Shown here: positions 1-5,955 of the stretch, piece after piece
How positions within the stretch are numbered: position 1 is the stretch's first letter
Layout of the letters: each line of letters opens with the position of its first letter
Assembly (NCBI GenBank): GCA_028702395.1
Contig: JAQVOV010000070.1
Location: 1-7,928 of the forward strand
Direction of reading: 5' to 3'
DNA length: 7,928 nt
Origin: Candidatus Omnitrophota bacterium
GTDB taxonomy: Bacteria > Omnitrophota > Gorgyraeia > JABMRN01
The notes under the pieces: model-generated
The model's input: only the letters and a program-made list of their open reading frames with translations
What the model was told of the DNA's origin: nothing
Database searches by the model: none
Made by a program: the position numbers and the translations under genes

Positions 1-1
1 T

Positions 2-589
2 GCAGTTTCAATGTATGATAAAATAAGCAAGCAAGTTTTTCCTGAACTTAATGTTGCACTTTTGCACGGCAAGATGTCTTCAGAAGAAAAAATAAAAATA
101 ATGAAAGCATTTAAAAATGGGGAGTATCATGTCTTAGTTTCAACTGTTGTAATTGAAGTAGGTATTGATGTTGCAAATGCAAGTGTAATGCTTATTGAGC
201 ATGCAGAAAGGTTTGGATTATCACAGCTTCACCAATTGAGAGGTCGTATAGGCAGAGGAAAAACAGCATCTTTTTGTATATTGGTTTCTGATACAGATAC
301 TGAACAGGGTATGAGACGATTAAATAAAATGGTAGAAACTGATGATGGATTTGTAATAGCTGAAGATGATCTTCATATGAGAGGCCCTGGTGAATTTTTT
401 GGTACAAGACAACATGGTTTACCGGAACTTAGGTTTGGCAATATTTTAAAAGATATTGAAATAATGCAGGAAGCAAGAACTGATGCGTTCCAGATAATAT
501 CTGAGGATGCTGATCTGGAACTTATTGAGCATCAGGGTCTTAAACGAGCACTTAAGACAAGGTTTGGGAACTTTGTGAAGAGTGAATAG
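2..589 (+). CDS. recG: ATP-dependent DNA helicase RecG, C-terminal part (5' end outside window)
   Basis: This is the last 195 or so residues of RecG, the superfamily 2 helicase that remodels stalled forks and Holliday junctions; the full protein is usually near 690 residues. The frame is open from base 2, so the ATG at 11 is internal. Counting from that Met, the fragment shows helicase motif IV (LLHGKM, residues 17-22), motif V (VSTVVIEVGIDV, 43-54) and motif VI (QLRGRIGRG, 75-83, with the arginine fingers). The RecG-specific TRG region follows (about 112-140), including DGFVIAEDDLHMRGPGE and GTRQHGLPEL. The TRG segment couples ATP hydrolysis to translocation and separates RecG from Mfd, UvrB and other SF2 helicases. 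The C-terminus looks complete and ends in TAG. It is the first gene of the co-directional run, and heptad repeats begin 14 bases after its stop. Confidence 0.96.
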   Translation, partial: AVSMYDKISKQVFPELNVALLHGKMSSEEKIKIMKAFKNGEYHVLVSTVVIEVGIDVANASVMLIEHAERFGLSQLHQLRGRIGRGKTASFCILVSDTDTEQGMRRLNKMVETDDGFVIAEDDLHMRGPGEFFGTRQHGLPELRFGNILKDIEIMQEARTDAFQIISEDADLELIEHQGLKRALKTRFGNFVKSE

Positions 590-660
590 TGATATAACAT
601 TTTGCCACGAGCTACGAGTAACGCGCAGCGAGCTTGTGGATGGTTCTGAACATGGTTTTC

Positions 661-688
661 GTAGGGGCGTATTGCAATACGCCCCTAC
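661..688. repeat. 28-bp perfect palindrome, copy 1
   Basis: The half-site GTAGGGGCGTATTG is followed at once by its exact reverse complement, giving a perfect 28-base palindrome. It is identical to copy 2 at 1569-1596. Both copies have TTTT just to the left and AAAGAAAC just to the right, so the repeated unit is larger than the palindrome. Its GC content (16 of 28) is well above that of the surrounding DNA. From memory, palindromes of the type GTAGGGGCG...CGCCCCTAC are dispersed in many environmental genomes as REP or MITE-like elements. No transposase is present in this window. Confidence 0.9.
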
Positions 689-743
689 AAAGAAACCAAA
701 AAACTCAACAATGATAAAAGATAAAAGGGTGGAACGTACTGGA

Positions 744-778
744 GTGAGCCACGCGTCGCGAGCTGCGAGCTACGAGAT
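744..778. repeat. Second ACGAG-type heptad arm
   Basis: Five units stand in exact 7-base phase: GTGAG 744, ACGCG 751, GCGAG 758, GCGAG 765 and ACGAG 772, with linkers CC, TC, CT, CT and AT. It has the same orientation as the 604 arm and can also pair partly with the inverted arm at 834-862. It therefore offers an alternative stem to the outer one. It sits just after the GTGGAACGT box at 729-737, whose inverse ACGTTCCAC (821-829) precedes the right arm. Confidence 0.75.
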
Positions 779-943
779 TAATGAGAGTTCTAAAAAAGTT
801 TTATTATAAGGTTATTTAGGACGTTCCACTCTTCTCGCTGCGCGTAGCTCGAAGCTCGTGGCAAAAAAATGGTATATAGGGTTTTAAATAAGATTTCACA
901 ATGATAAAAGATCTTTACCTTTTTACTTAAATTAAGGAGACTC

Positions 944-1501
944 ATGCGCATAATAGCAGGTAAATATAAAGGTAAAAAAATAGATTTTCCTAAAGTTCAA
1001 AATGTCAGACCTACACAGGATAAAGTTAAAGAAGCTATTTTTAATATTCTAAAAGATGAAGACCTAACCGGGGCAAAGGTTCTGGATCTTTTTGCTGGAA
1101 GCGGGTCTTTAGGATTGGAAGCTGTTTCAAGAGGTGCTGCAAAAGCTGTTTTTATAGATAGTGATCCCAAAAGTTTTGCTACTATCAGAAAGAACATTAA
1201 AAGCCTTGCTTGCGAGGATATTACAGAGGTTTTTCGTACGGATTTCGATACAGCAATAAAAAAATTACATAGAAATGGCTATGTTTTTGATATTATATTT
1301 TTGGACCCGCCTTACTATAAAGACCTTCCTAAAAAAGCCTTGCTAAAAATGTGCCAATATGATATATTATCGCCTTATAATATTATTATAATAGAGCATT
1401 CTAAACGGGATTTAATTCCCGAGTCTTTAGATAAAATCAATCTATTATTAACAAAAAAATACGGGGACACTTTTGTGTCTTTTTACCGTAAGATACAATA
1501 G
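944..1501 (+). CDS. rsmD: 16S rRNA (guanine(966)-N(2))-methyltransferase RsmD
   Basis: RsmD is a SAM-dependent methyltransferase that modifies G966 of 16S rRNA in the small subunit, near the P-site tRNA contact. The 185-residue product matches the family's usual 180-200. Visible signatures are the N-terminal MRIIAGKYKGKKI and RPTQDKVKEAIFNIL (22-36), the SAM-binding motif I DLFAGSGSLG (48-57), the acidic SAM ribose contact region around IDSDP (71-75), and the catalytic motif IV DPPY (121-124) in FLDPPYYKDLP. The start is set by AAGGAG at 934-939, four bases before ATG. The recG-rsmD-coaD order is widely conserved in bacteria. Both flanking spacers hold heptad repeats; the downstream array starts two bases after the stop codon. 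Confidence 0.96.
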   Translation: MRIIAGKYKGKKIDFPKVQNVRPTQDKVKEAIFNILKDEDLTGAKVLDLFAGSGSLGLEAVSRGAAKAVFIDSDPKSFATIRKNIKSLACEDITEVFRTDFDTAIKKLHRNGYVFDIIFLDPPYYKDLPKKALLKMCQYDILSPYNIIIIEHSKRDLIPESLDKINLLLTKKYGDTFVSFYRKIQ

Positions 1502-1502
1502 G

Positions 1503-1654
1503 AAAAGTAAAAAGGCAAAAGGCAAAAGGAAAAAGGTAAAAGGGTGGAACGTCCTTGAGGATGTTTTTGTAGGGGCGTATTGCAATACGCCCCTACAAAG
1601 AAACAAGATTCCACAATGATAACTAGATTTTATCTTTTGTCTTTAGTCTTTTAT
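1503..1654. repeat. AAAAG heptad inverted-arm element, rsmD-coaD spacer
   Basis: The left arm has six units in perfect 7-base phase: AAAAGTA 1503, AAAAGGC 1510, AAAAGGC 1517, AAAAGGA 1524, AAAAGGT 1531 and AAAAGGG 1538. The right arm has ATTTTAT 1627, CTTTTGT 1634, CTTTAGT 1641 and CTTTTAT 1648, which are inverse AAAAG units. Between them lie GGGTGGAACGTCC (1542-1554), palindrome copy 2 (1569-1596) and ACAATGATAA (1613-1622). The array starts immediately after the rsmD stop and ends 17 bases before the coaD ATG, so it fills the spacer. The 5-mer cores are complementary between arms but the 2-base linkers mostly are not. Confidence 0.85.
1569..1596. repeat. 28-bp perfect palindrome, copy 2
   Basis: This copy is identical to 661-688 over all 28 bases and keeps the AAAAGAAAC-like right flank (CTACAAAGAAAC) and a T-rich left flank. 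It lies in the loop between the AAAAG heptad arms, just as copy 1 lies between the ACGAG arms. GGGTGGAACGTCC lies upstream of this copy, whereas GGGTGGAACGT lies downstream of copy 1, so the two sites are rearranged mosaics of the same parts. Confidence 0.9.
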
Positions 1655-1671
1655 CTTGGAGCGGAGCGATA

Positions 1672-2163
1672 ATGAGCACTAAAGTTATATATCCAGGCAC
1701 CTTTGATCCTATTACAAATGGGCATATTGATATAATTGAGAGAGCATCAAGGATATATGATAAAGTTATTGTTTCAGTAGCTGAAAATGATCCTAAAAAA
1801 CCTATGTTTTCCGTTCAAGAAAGAGTAGATATGGTCAGTAAAGCTGTATCTAATATGGATAGGGTTACAGTTGAAAGTTTTAAAGGACTTCTTATTGATT
1901 ATGTTAGATCAAAAAAGGTTAGAGTAGTTGTTCGTGGTCTTAGGATGATATCGGATTTTGAATATGAATTTCAGATGGCTTTAATGAACAGGAAAATAGC
2001 ACCTGATATTGAAACAATATTCATGATGCCAAAAGCCAATTATTCGTATCTTTCAAGTAAGCTTATAAAAGAAGCAGCTCAATTAGGTGCAGATATAAGT
2101 GTTTTTGTGCCAAGTTTTGTCGAGAAAGAAATAAAGCGAAAGATGAGTAATATAGGTAAATAA
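1672..2163 (+). CDS. coaD: Phosphopantetheine adenylyltransferase CoaD
   Basis: CoaD transfers AMP from ATP to 4'-phosphopantetheine to make dephospho-CoA, the penultimate step of coenzyme A synthesis in the cytoplasm. At 163 residues it has normal family length. The nucleotidyltransferase signature is YPGTFDPITNGHIDI (7-21), with Thr10 and His18 at the usual substrate and catalytic positions. Further landmarks are KKPMFSVQERV (42-52), VVRGLRMISDFEYEFQMALMNR (86-107; Arg88 and Arg91 line the ATP site), the ISS-type motif YLSSKLIKE (126-134) and FVPSFV (145-150). The ATG is supported by GGAG at 1663-1666. CoaD makes CoA used by the neighbouring Pta, PlsX and FabD reactions. AAAAG and ACTAG heptad elements flank it on either side. 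Confidence 0.97.
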   Translation: MSTKVIYPGTFDPITNGHIDIIERASRIYDKVIVSVAENDPKKPMFSVQERVDMVSKAVSNMDRVTVESFKGLLIDYVRSKKVRVVVRGLRMISDFEYEFQMALMNRKIAPDIETIFMMPKANYSYLSSKLIKEAAQLGADISVFVPSFVEKEIKRKMSNIGK

Positions 2164-2170
2164 GAGTTTG

Positions 2171-2297
2171 TGACTAGAAACTAGAGACTAGTAACTAGGA
2201 AAAATTGATTTAAAGATAACTTTTTAAGAATAAAGAAAAGATAATAAAAACATGCTATAAACAAACCTAGTCACTAATTACTAGTTACTAGTTACTA
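2171..2297. repeat. ACTAG heptad inverted-arm element, coaD-pta spacer
   Basis: The left arm has TGACTAG 2171, AAACTAG 2178, AGACTAG 2185 and TAACTAG 2192. The right arm has CTAGTCA 2267, CTAATTA 2274, CTAGTTA 2281 and CTAGTTA 2288, ending CTA at 2297. The reverse complement of the right arm matches the left at about 22 of 28 positions, and several mismatches would be G-U pairs in RNA. The loop holds the conserved core TTGATTTAAAGATA (2205-2218). The element starts 8 bases after the coaD stop and ends 23 bases before the pta ATG. Confidence 0.88.
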
Positions 2298-2320
2298 AAT
2301 AGGTTATAACAGGAGAAGAA

Positions 2321-3328
2321 ATGAGTAAAATACAGCAATTAACAGAAAAAGCAAAAAAGGAAAAAAGAACGATCGTTCTTCCTGAAGGCAATGATATTAG
2401 GGTGGTCAAAGCAGCCTCTATAGCTGCTAGTCAAGATATTGCTAATATAATACTTTTGGGAAATAAAGATACAATTACCATATCTGCGAATGAAAATAAC
2501 ATAGATGTAACAAAAGTAAAAATAATAGATCCTTATGCACACGAAAAAACAGATGAATTCTCAAAACTTTTTTATGAATTAAGAAAGCATAAAGGTATAA
2601 CAGAAGAAGAGGCTAAAAAAATCGTTACAGGTAATTCTGTTTATTTCGCGGGATTGATGGTAAGAGAATCTCTTGCAGATGGATTTGTTGCAGGGGCATT
2701 CCATACAAGTGGAGATGTTGCCAAAGCCGGTATATACTGTGTGGGATTAGATAGAAAAATAGGGCTTTTAACAAGCTGTTTTGTAGTTGAACTACCAGAT
2801 AAGACTTTCGGTTACGAAGGTCTTTTTATTTATGGAGATTGTGGTGTTATTACATATCCTGTTGCTAAACAACTTGCAGGTATTGCAATAGCTTGCAGTG
2901 ATGTTATAGAAAAACTTTTTGATATAAAAGCTCGAACAGCTTTACTTAGTTTTTCGACAAAAGGAAGTGCTCAAGGGGAATCAATAGATAAAGTAAGAGA
3001 AGCCTTACAAAAGATCAAAGAGAAAAGACCTGATATTCTTGTGGATGGTGAATTGCAGGTCGATGCTGCGATATTACCTGAAGTTGCTAAGAAAAAATGT
3101 AAAGATAGTCCTGTCGAAGGAAAAGCAAATGTCCTGATATTTCCTGATCTCGATGCAGGGAATATTTGTTATAAGATAACTCAAAGATTAGCAAAAGCCA
3201 GGGTTATAGGACCAGTTTTGTTAGGGCTTAAAAGTCCATGTTGTGATCTTTCCAGAGGTTGCGGGGTAGAAGAGATCGTAGATGCAATTGCACTTACAGC
3301 TGTAAGAGCGCAAGGAAAAGAGTGTTAA
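2321..3328 (+). CDS. pta: Phosphate acetyltransferase Pta
   Basis: Pta interconverts acetyl-CoA plus phosphate with acetyl phosphate plus CoA. With AckA, encoded next, it forms the acetate fermentation and assimilation couple. The 335-residue protein is the short, single-domain (class I) type without the regulatory N-terminal region of E. coli Pta. Motifs include IVLPEGNDIRV (18-28), ADGFVAGAFHTSGD (119-132), SFSTKGSA (210-217), DGELQVDAA (242-250), GKANVLIFPDLDAGN (267-281) and DLSRG (309-313), whose Ser-Arg pair is the probable catalytic and CoA-phosphate contact. Just before DLSRG the usual PVN is PCC here, a small departure. AGGAG at 2311-2315 fixes the start. The PTA/PTB family also contains phosphate butyryltransferases, but the adjacent acetate kinase and these motifs favour Pta. 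Confidence 0.94.
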   Translation: MSKIQQLTEKAKKEKRTIVLPEGNDIRVVKAASIAASQDIANIILLGNKDTITISANENNIDVTKVKIIDPYAHEKTDEFSKLFYELRKHKGITEEEAKKIVTGNSVYFAGLMVRESLADGFVAGAFHTSGDVAKAGIYCVGLDRKIGLLTSCFVVELPDKTFGYEGLFIYGDCGVITYPVAKQLAGIAIACSDVIEKLFDIKARTALLSFSTKGSAQGESIDKVREALQKIKEKRPDILVDGELQVDAAILPEVAKKKCKDSPVEGKANVLIFPDLDAGNICYKITQRLAKARVIGPVLLGLKSPCCDLSRGCGVEEIVDAIALTAVRAQGKEC

Positions 3329-3339
3329 TCCGAAGTTTG

Positions 3340-3436
3340 TGACTAGAAACTAGTAACTAGTGACTAGCATAATTTGATTTAAAGATAAAGGTTTTATTAA
3401 CAAAGCTAGTTACTAGTCACTAATCACTAGTTACTA
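3340..3436. repeat. ACTAG heptad inverted-arm element, pta-ackA spacer
   Basis: The left arm has TGACTAG 3340, AAACTAG 3347, TAACTAG 3354 and TGACTAG 3361. The right arm has CTAGTTA 3406, CTAGTCA 3413, CTAATCA 3420 and CTAGTTA 3427, ending CTA at 3436. Arms match as inverted repeats at about 22 of 28 positions. The loop is only 38 bases and contains TTGATTTAAAGATA (3374-3387). It shares GTTTGTGACTAGAAACTAG with the coaD-pta element. GCTATAA (3441-3447) follows, just before the ackA ribosome-binding site. Confidence 0.88.
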
Positions 3437-3459
3437 AAAGGCTATAAAGGAAAAACAAA

Positions 3460-4548
3460 ATGAAAGTACTCGTAATAAATTGCGGCAGTTCTTCAGTAAA
3501 ATATCAACTGCTTCACACGAAAACAGAAAAGGTTGTAAATAAGGGTATTGTTGAAAGAATAAAATATTTCAATGGTTTTATGGATGCAATGGTCCAAATA
3601 AAGAATAGATTGCTAACTGGTGAAAATGCTTTAAAAAGTTTAGAAGAAATTGCAGGAATAGGACATAGAGTAGTTCATGGAGGAGAAGAATTCAGTGAAG
3701 CTGTTATTGTCAATCCTAATGTAGTTAAAAGAATAGAAAAATATAGCGAGCTCGCACCTTTGCATAATCCATCAGCTTTGGTAGGGATAAAATCCTGCTT
3801 GGAGATCTTTAATAATATCCCGCAAGTTGCAGTTTTTGATACGGCTTTTCATCAAACGATGCCTGCAAAAGCATATATGTATGCAATACCATATGATTAT
3901 TATAGAAAATACAAGGTCAGGAGATATGGTTTTCATGGAACAAGTCATCGTTTTGTAGCCGAAAAGACAGCACAAATATTGAAAAAACCTTTAAGCGAAT
4001 TAAACCTCATAACACTGCATTTAGGTAATGGTGCTTCAGTAGCAGCTATAGCCAAAGGTAAAGTAGTTGATACAAGTATGGGATTTACCCCTTTGGAAGG
4101 TCTTATGATGGGAACACGCTCAGGGGATATGGATCCTGCTATAGTGACATTTCTTATTGATAAAACAGGTATAAATTATAAAACAGTTAATGATATACTA
4201 AATCAAAAAAGCGGATTGCTCGGTATCACAGGACAAAGCAATGATATGAGGGATATTATAGAGCTTATTGGGAAAAAAGATGAAAGAGCTATATTGGCAT
4301 ATGAAATGTATATATACAGAATAAAAAAATATATAGGTGCATATGCAGCTGTTTTAGGAAAAGTAGATGCTGTTGTTTTCACTGCAGGTATTGGCGAAAA
4401 AATGCCTAAGATAAAAGAAACAATGGAAAAAGATCTATTAGAATTGCTTGGGAAAAACACTAAATTCATGATAGTCCCAACAAACGAAGAACTTTTGATA
4501 GCAAAAGATACATATGATGTGATACGGAAGATGGATGAAAAACAATAA
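3460..4548 (+). CDS. ackA: Acetate kinase AckA (compact form)
   Basis: AckA converts acetyl phosphate and ADP to acetate and ATP, completing the pathway begun by Pta. The ASKHA-fold signatures are present: INCGSSSVKY (6-15), GHRVVHGGE (68-76), VFDTAFHQTMP (125-135), YGFHGTSH (156-163), LHLGNGAS (186-193), GTRSGDMDP (218-226), FTAGIGE (307-313) and VPTNEEL (339-345). Likely active-site residues are Asn7, Arg70, Asp127, His159, Arg220 and Glu343. At 362 residues it is 30-45 shorter than typical enzymes. Against the residue numbers I recall for Methanosarcina AckA, the offset is a constant 21 from Arg70 to Arg264, then 41 at Glu343. This implies one deletion near residues 30-55 and another between LELLG and KFMIVP. 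All catalytic landmarks survive, so it is probably active. A weak AAGG (3447-3450) precedes the ATG. Confidence 0.95.
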   Translation: MKVLVINCGSSSVKYQLLHTKTEKVVNKGIVERIKYFNGFMDAMVQIKNRLLTGENALKSLEEIAGIGHRVVHGGEEFSEAVIVNPNVVKRIEKYSELAPLHNPSALVGIKSCLEIFNNIPQVAVFDTAFHQTMPAKAYMYAIPYDYYRKYKVRRYGFHGTSHRFVAEKTAQILKKPLSELNLITLHLGNGASVAAIAKGKVVDTSMGFTPLEGLMMGTRSGDMDPAIVTFLIDKTGINYKTVNDILNQKSGLLGITGQSNDMRDIIELIGKKDERAILAYEMYIYRIKKYIGAYAAVLGKVDAVVFTAGIGEKMPKIKETMEKDLLELLGKNTKFMIVPTNEELLIAKDTYDVIRKMDEKQ

Positions 4549-4554
4549 CAGGCT

Positions 4555-4587
4555 ACGAGCCACGAGCTACGCGCAGCGCGCAGCTTA
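4555..4587. repeat. ACGAG heptad arm with compact hairpin, ackA-rpmF spacer
   Basis: Units in 7-base phase are ACGAG 4555, ACGAG 4562, ACGCG 4569, GCGCG 4576 and GCTTA 4583, beginning six bases after the ackA stop. I see no distant inverted arm in this 72-base spacer. Instead 4565-4585 can fold on itself: AGCT pairs with AGCT and CGCG with CGCG around a three-base loop, with one A-C mismatch. No T-run follows, so it does not look like a terminator. The rpmF Shine-Dalgarno AAGGAG is at 4606-4611. Confidence 0.75.
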
Positions 4588-4620
4588 TTGTGCTTAGCGA
4601 TTAAAAAGGAGAAAATAAAA

Positions 4621-4842
4621 ATGCCAAATCCCAAAAGAAGACACTCGAAACAAAGAGGAAGGTTAAGAAGAACACATGATAAAATAGCTGAAGTCTCCCT
4701 TAATGCTTGTCCTCAATGTTCAAAAGCAAAACAGTCACACAAAGTTTGTGTGCATTGTGGCTATTACAAAGGTCGTCCGGTTATCTCTGTTCTAAGTCTT
4801 AAAGAAAAAAAACAAGAACGAGAAAACAAAAGAAAAAAATAA
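4621..4842 (+). CDS. rpmF: 50S ribosomal protein L32
   Basis: L32 (bL32) is a small large-subunit protein near the peptidyl transferase region. The 73-residue product begins MPNPKRRHSKQRGRLRRTH, the standard basic N-terminus of the family. It carries a zinc-ribbon type set of four cysteines, Cys30, Cys33, Cys43 and Cys46 (CPQC then CVHC), so it is the zinc-binding (C+) form. The C-terminus is a long Lys/Arg/Glu tail. The ATG at 4621 is preferred over an in-frame TTG at 4588, because L32 starts with MPNPKRR or similar and AAGGAG (4606-4611) lies upstream of it. The next gene, plsX, starts 12 bases downstream, and rpmF-plsX is a common pair. The DUF177/YceD gene often found just upstream of rpmF is absent here. 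Confidence 0.97.
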   Translation: MPNPKRRHSKQRGRLRRTHDKIAEVSLNACPQCSKAKQSHKVCVHCGYYKGRPVISVLSLKEKKQERENKRKK

Positions 4843-4854
4843 TCAAGGAGCAGC

Positions 4855-5886
4855 ATGAGTAACGATAAAAATATAAGAATTGTTATAGATGCTATGGGAG
4901 GAGATCATGCTCCAAAAGAGATCATAGAAGGAGTTGTACTGGCTTCTAAAGAATTTGATTATCATCTTATCCTTGTAGGTGATGAAGTGAAGATGAATGA
5001 ATTCCTCAAAGCAAGTGATTATGACCATGAAAAGATCTCGCTTGTTCATGCTCCTGAATCTGTGGACATGGATGAAGCTGCGGCTGTTTCTGTGAGAAAG
5101 AAAAAGAAATCTTCTATTGCAGTTGGACTTAAATTAATAGAAGAAAAACAAGGGGATGTTTTTATAAGTGCGGGAAATACAGGTGCAGTTGTTGCTGCTT
5201 CAACTTTATATTTAAGAACACTTCCTTTTGTTGAAAGACCTGGGATAGGGATCGTTTTTCCTACTTTGTTAGAGCCTATGATGTTAATTGATGCAGGCGC
5301 TAATATTCATCCAAAACCTGAACATCTTTTTCACTATGCAGTTATGGGGTCTGATTTTATGAAATATGTCTATGGACAAAGTAATCCTAAAGTTGGCCTT
5401 TTAAACATTGGGGAAGAAGAAACTAAAGGAACAGATTTCCATAAAGAAACCTATGCTATGCTTGAAAATTCAAATCTTAATTTTATAGGTAATATTGAGG
5501 CAACTGATATTGTAATGGGAAAAACCCAAGTTCTTGTTTGTGATGGCCTTATTGGTAATACTGTTTTAAAAGTAATAGAAGGATTTGCAAAAGGAGCTGC
5601 AGAACTTTTGAAAAGAGAACTAAAAAAGAGCCTTTTATGTAAAATAGGAGCAATTTTAAGTATTCCTGCCTATAGAGCTATAGGAAAAAAAATAGATTAT
5701 AGAGAATATGGCGGAGCTCCGCTTTTAGGTGTTAATGGAGCTGTAATAATATCTCATGGTTCATCAAACGCAAAAGCAATAAAAAGTGCTGTAAGAGCTG
5801 CAGGTGAATATGTTAAAAAACAAGTAAACAGACATATAATAGAAGATCTGAAAAAAAATAATCGAAATGGGAATATTGAAAGCTAA
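4855..5886 (+). CDS. plsX: Phosphate acyltransferase PlsX
   Basis: PlsX makes acyl-phosphate from acyl-ACP. PlsY then uses acyl-phosphate to acylate glycerol-3-phosphate, so PlsX links fatty-acid synthesis to phospholipids; it is a peripheral membrane protein. At 343 residues it has normal length. Signatures are IVIDAMGGDHAP (9-20), SAGNTGAVVAAS (105-116), MLIDAGAN (143-150), GLLNIGEEETKG (181-192), IGNIEATD (211-218), VCDGLIGNTVLK (228-239) and LLGVNGAVIISHGSS (290-304). AAGGAG at 4845-4850, four bases before ATG, and the 12-base gap from rpmF indicate co-translation with L32. The usual downstream partner fabH is not present: fabD follows instead, after an 82-base repeat-bearing spacer. Confidence 0.97.
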   Translation: MSNDKNIRIVIDAMGGDHAPKEIIEGVVLASKEFDYHLILVGDEVKMNEFLKASDYDHEKISLVHAPESVDMDEAAAVSVRKKKKSSIAVGLKLIEEKQGDVFISAGNTGAVVAASTLYLRTLPFVERPGIGIVFPTLLEPMMLIDAGANIHPKPEHLFHYAVMGSDFMKYVYGQSNPKVGLLNIGEEETKGTDFHKETYAMLENSNLNFIGNIEATDIVMGKTQVLVCDGLIGNTVLKVIEGFAKGAAELLKRELKKSLLCKIGAILSIPAYRAIGKKIDYREYGGAPLLGVNGAVIISHGSSNAKAIKSAVRAAGEYVKKQVNRHIIEDLKKNNRNGNIES

Positions 5887-5907
5887 ACAATTATGGATAA
5901 GTGCTTA

Positions 5908-5955
5908 GTGTTTGTGTAGACTCATGACACAGTACACAAGACACACAGACACAAA
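5908..5955. repeat. ACACA/TGTGT heptad-like inverted repeat, plsX-fabD spacer
   Basis: ACACA occurs at 5927, 5934 and 5941 in exact 7-base phase (linkers GT, AG, CA), then once more at 5949 after a one-base slip. On the left TTTGTGT (5911-5917) can pair with ACACAAA (5949-5955), and TTGTGT can pair with ACACAA (5934-5939) in a tighter loop. The design resembles the ACTAG and AAAAG elements but is shorter and less regular, and here the T-rich arm comes first. fabD's Shine-Dalgarno AAGGAG (5958-5963) follows directly. Confidence 0.6.

Larger units (their letters stand above)
604..862. repeat. ACGAG heptad inverted repeat (arms 604-632 and 834-862)
   Basis: The left arm has 5-mers at 7-base steps: ACGAG 607, ACGAG 614, ACGCG 621, GCGAG 628. 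The right arm has the inverse set: CTCGC 834, CGCGT 841, CTCGA 848, CTCGT 855. The reverse complement of 834-862 matches 604-632 at 26 of 29 positions, so the 258-base interval could fold back on itself as RNA or as a cruciform. The match continues into TTTTGCC at the left edge and GGCAAAA at the right. Confidence 0.85.
590..943. repeat. Composite intergenic repeat cluster, recG-rsmD spacer
   Basis: This 354-base spacer contains no credible gene and is almost entirely repeats. In order it holds an ACGAG heptad arm (604-634), a perfect 28-base palindrome (661-688), ACAATGATAAAAGAT (708-722), two AAAAG heptads (716-727), GTGGAACGT (729-737) and a second ACGAG-type arm (744-778). These are followed by the inverse box ACGTTCCAC (821-829), the inverted CTCGT arm (834-862), a second ACAATGATAAAAGAT (898-912), a short CTTTA/TTTTT heptad arm (913-926), and the rsmD Shine-Dalgarno AAGGAG (934-939). 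An open frame at 582-809 only translates these repeats. The GC-rich ACGAG and palindrome parts stand out against the AT-rich genes. Confidence 0.85.

Noticed and set aside
582..809. 75-residue open frame overlapping the end of recG
   Set aside because: It translates the heptad arms and palindrome, has no family resemblance, and its composition follows the repeats.
604..862. CRISPR array or intergenic tRNA-like structure
   Set aside because: Units are 7 bases with no unique spacers of CRISPR length, and no tRNA arms or anticodon loop can be traced.
1541..1554. T-box-like AGGGTGGAAC sequence
   Set aside because: The T-box antiterminator requires GGTGG followed by ACCGCG and a large leader; here it reads AACGTCC inside a repeat and precedes coaD.
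2203..2218. FNR/CRP or IHF binding site in the conserved core
   Set aside because: TTGAT lacks the ATCAA half at the right spacing for FNR, and the flanks do not fit the IHF consensus.
2253..2261. Extended -10 promoter TGCTATAAA upstream of pta
   Set aside because: There is no acceptable -35 at 16-18 bases. Similar GCTATAA boxes at 3441 and 7789 lie too close to the start codon to be -10 sites, so it is probably part of the repeat cassette or chance.
4588..4620. TTG start extending L32 by 11 residues
   Set aside because: L32 proteins begin MPNPKRR or similar, and the ATG at 4621 has its own AAGGAG.
4203..4634. 143-residue minus-strand frame opposite ackA
   Set aside because: It is the antisense of a confident AckA coding region; its hydrophobic look is a by-product of reversed AT-rich codons and it lacks a credible context.
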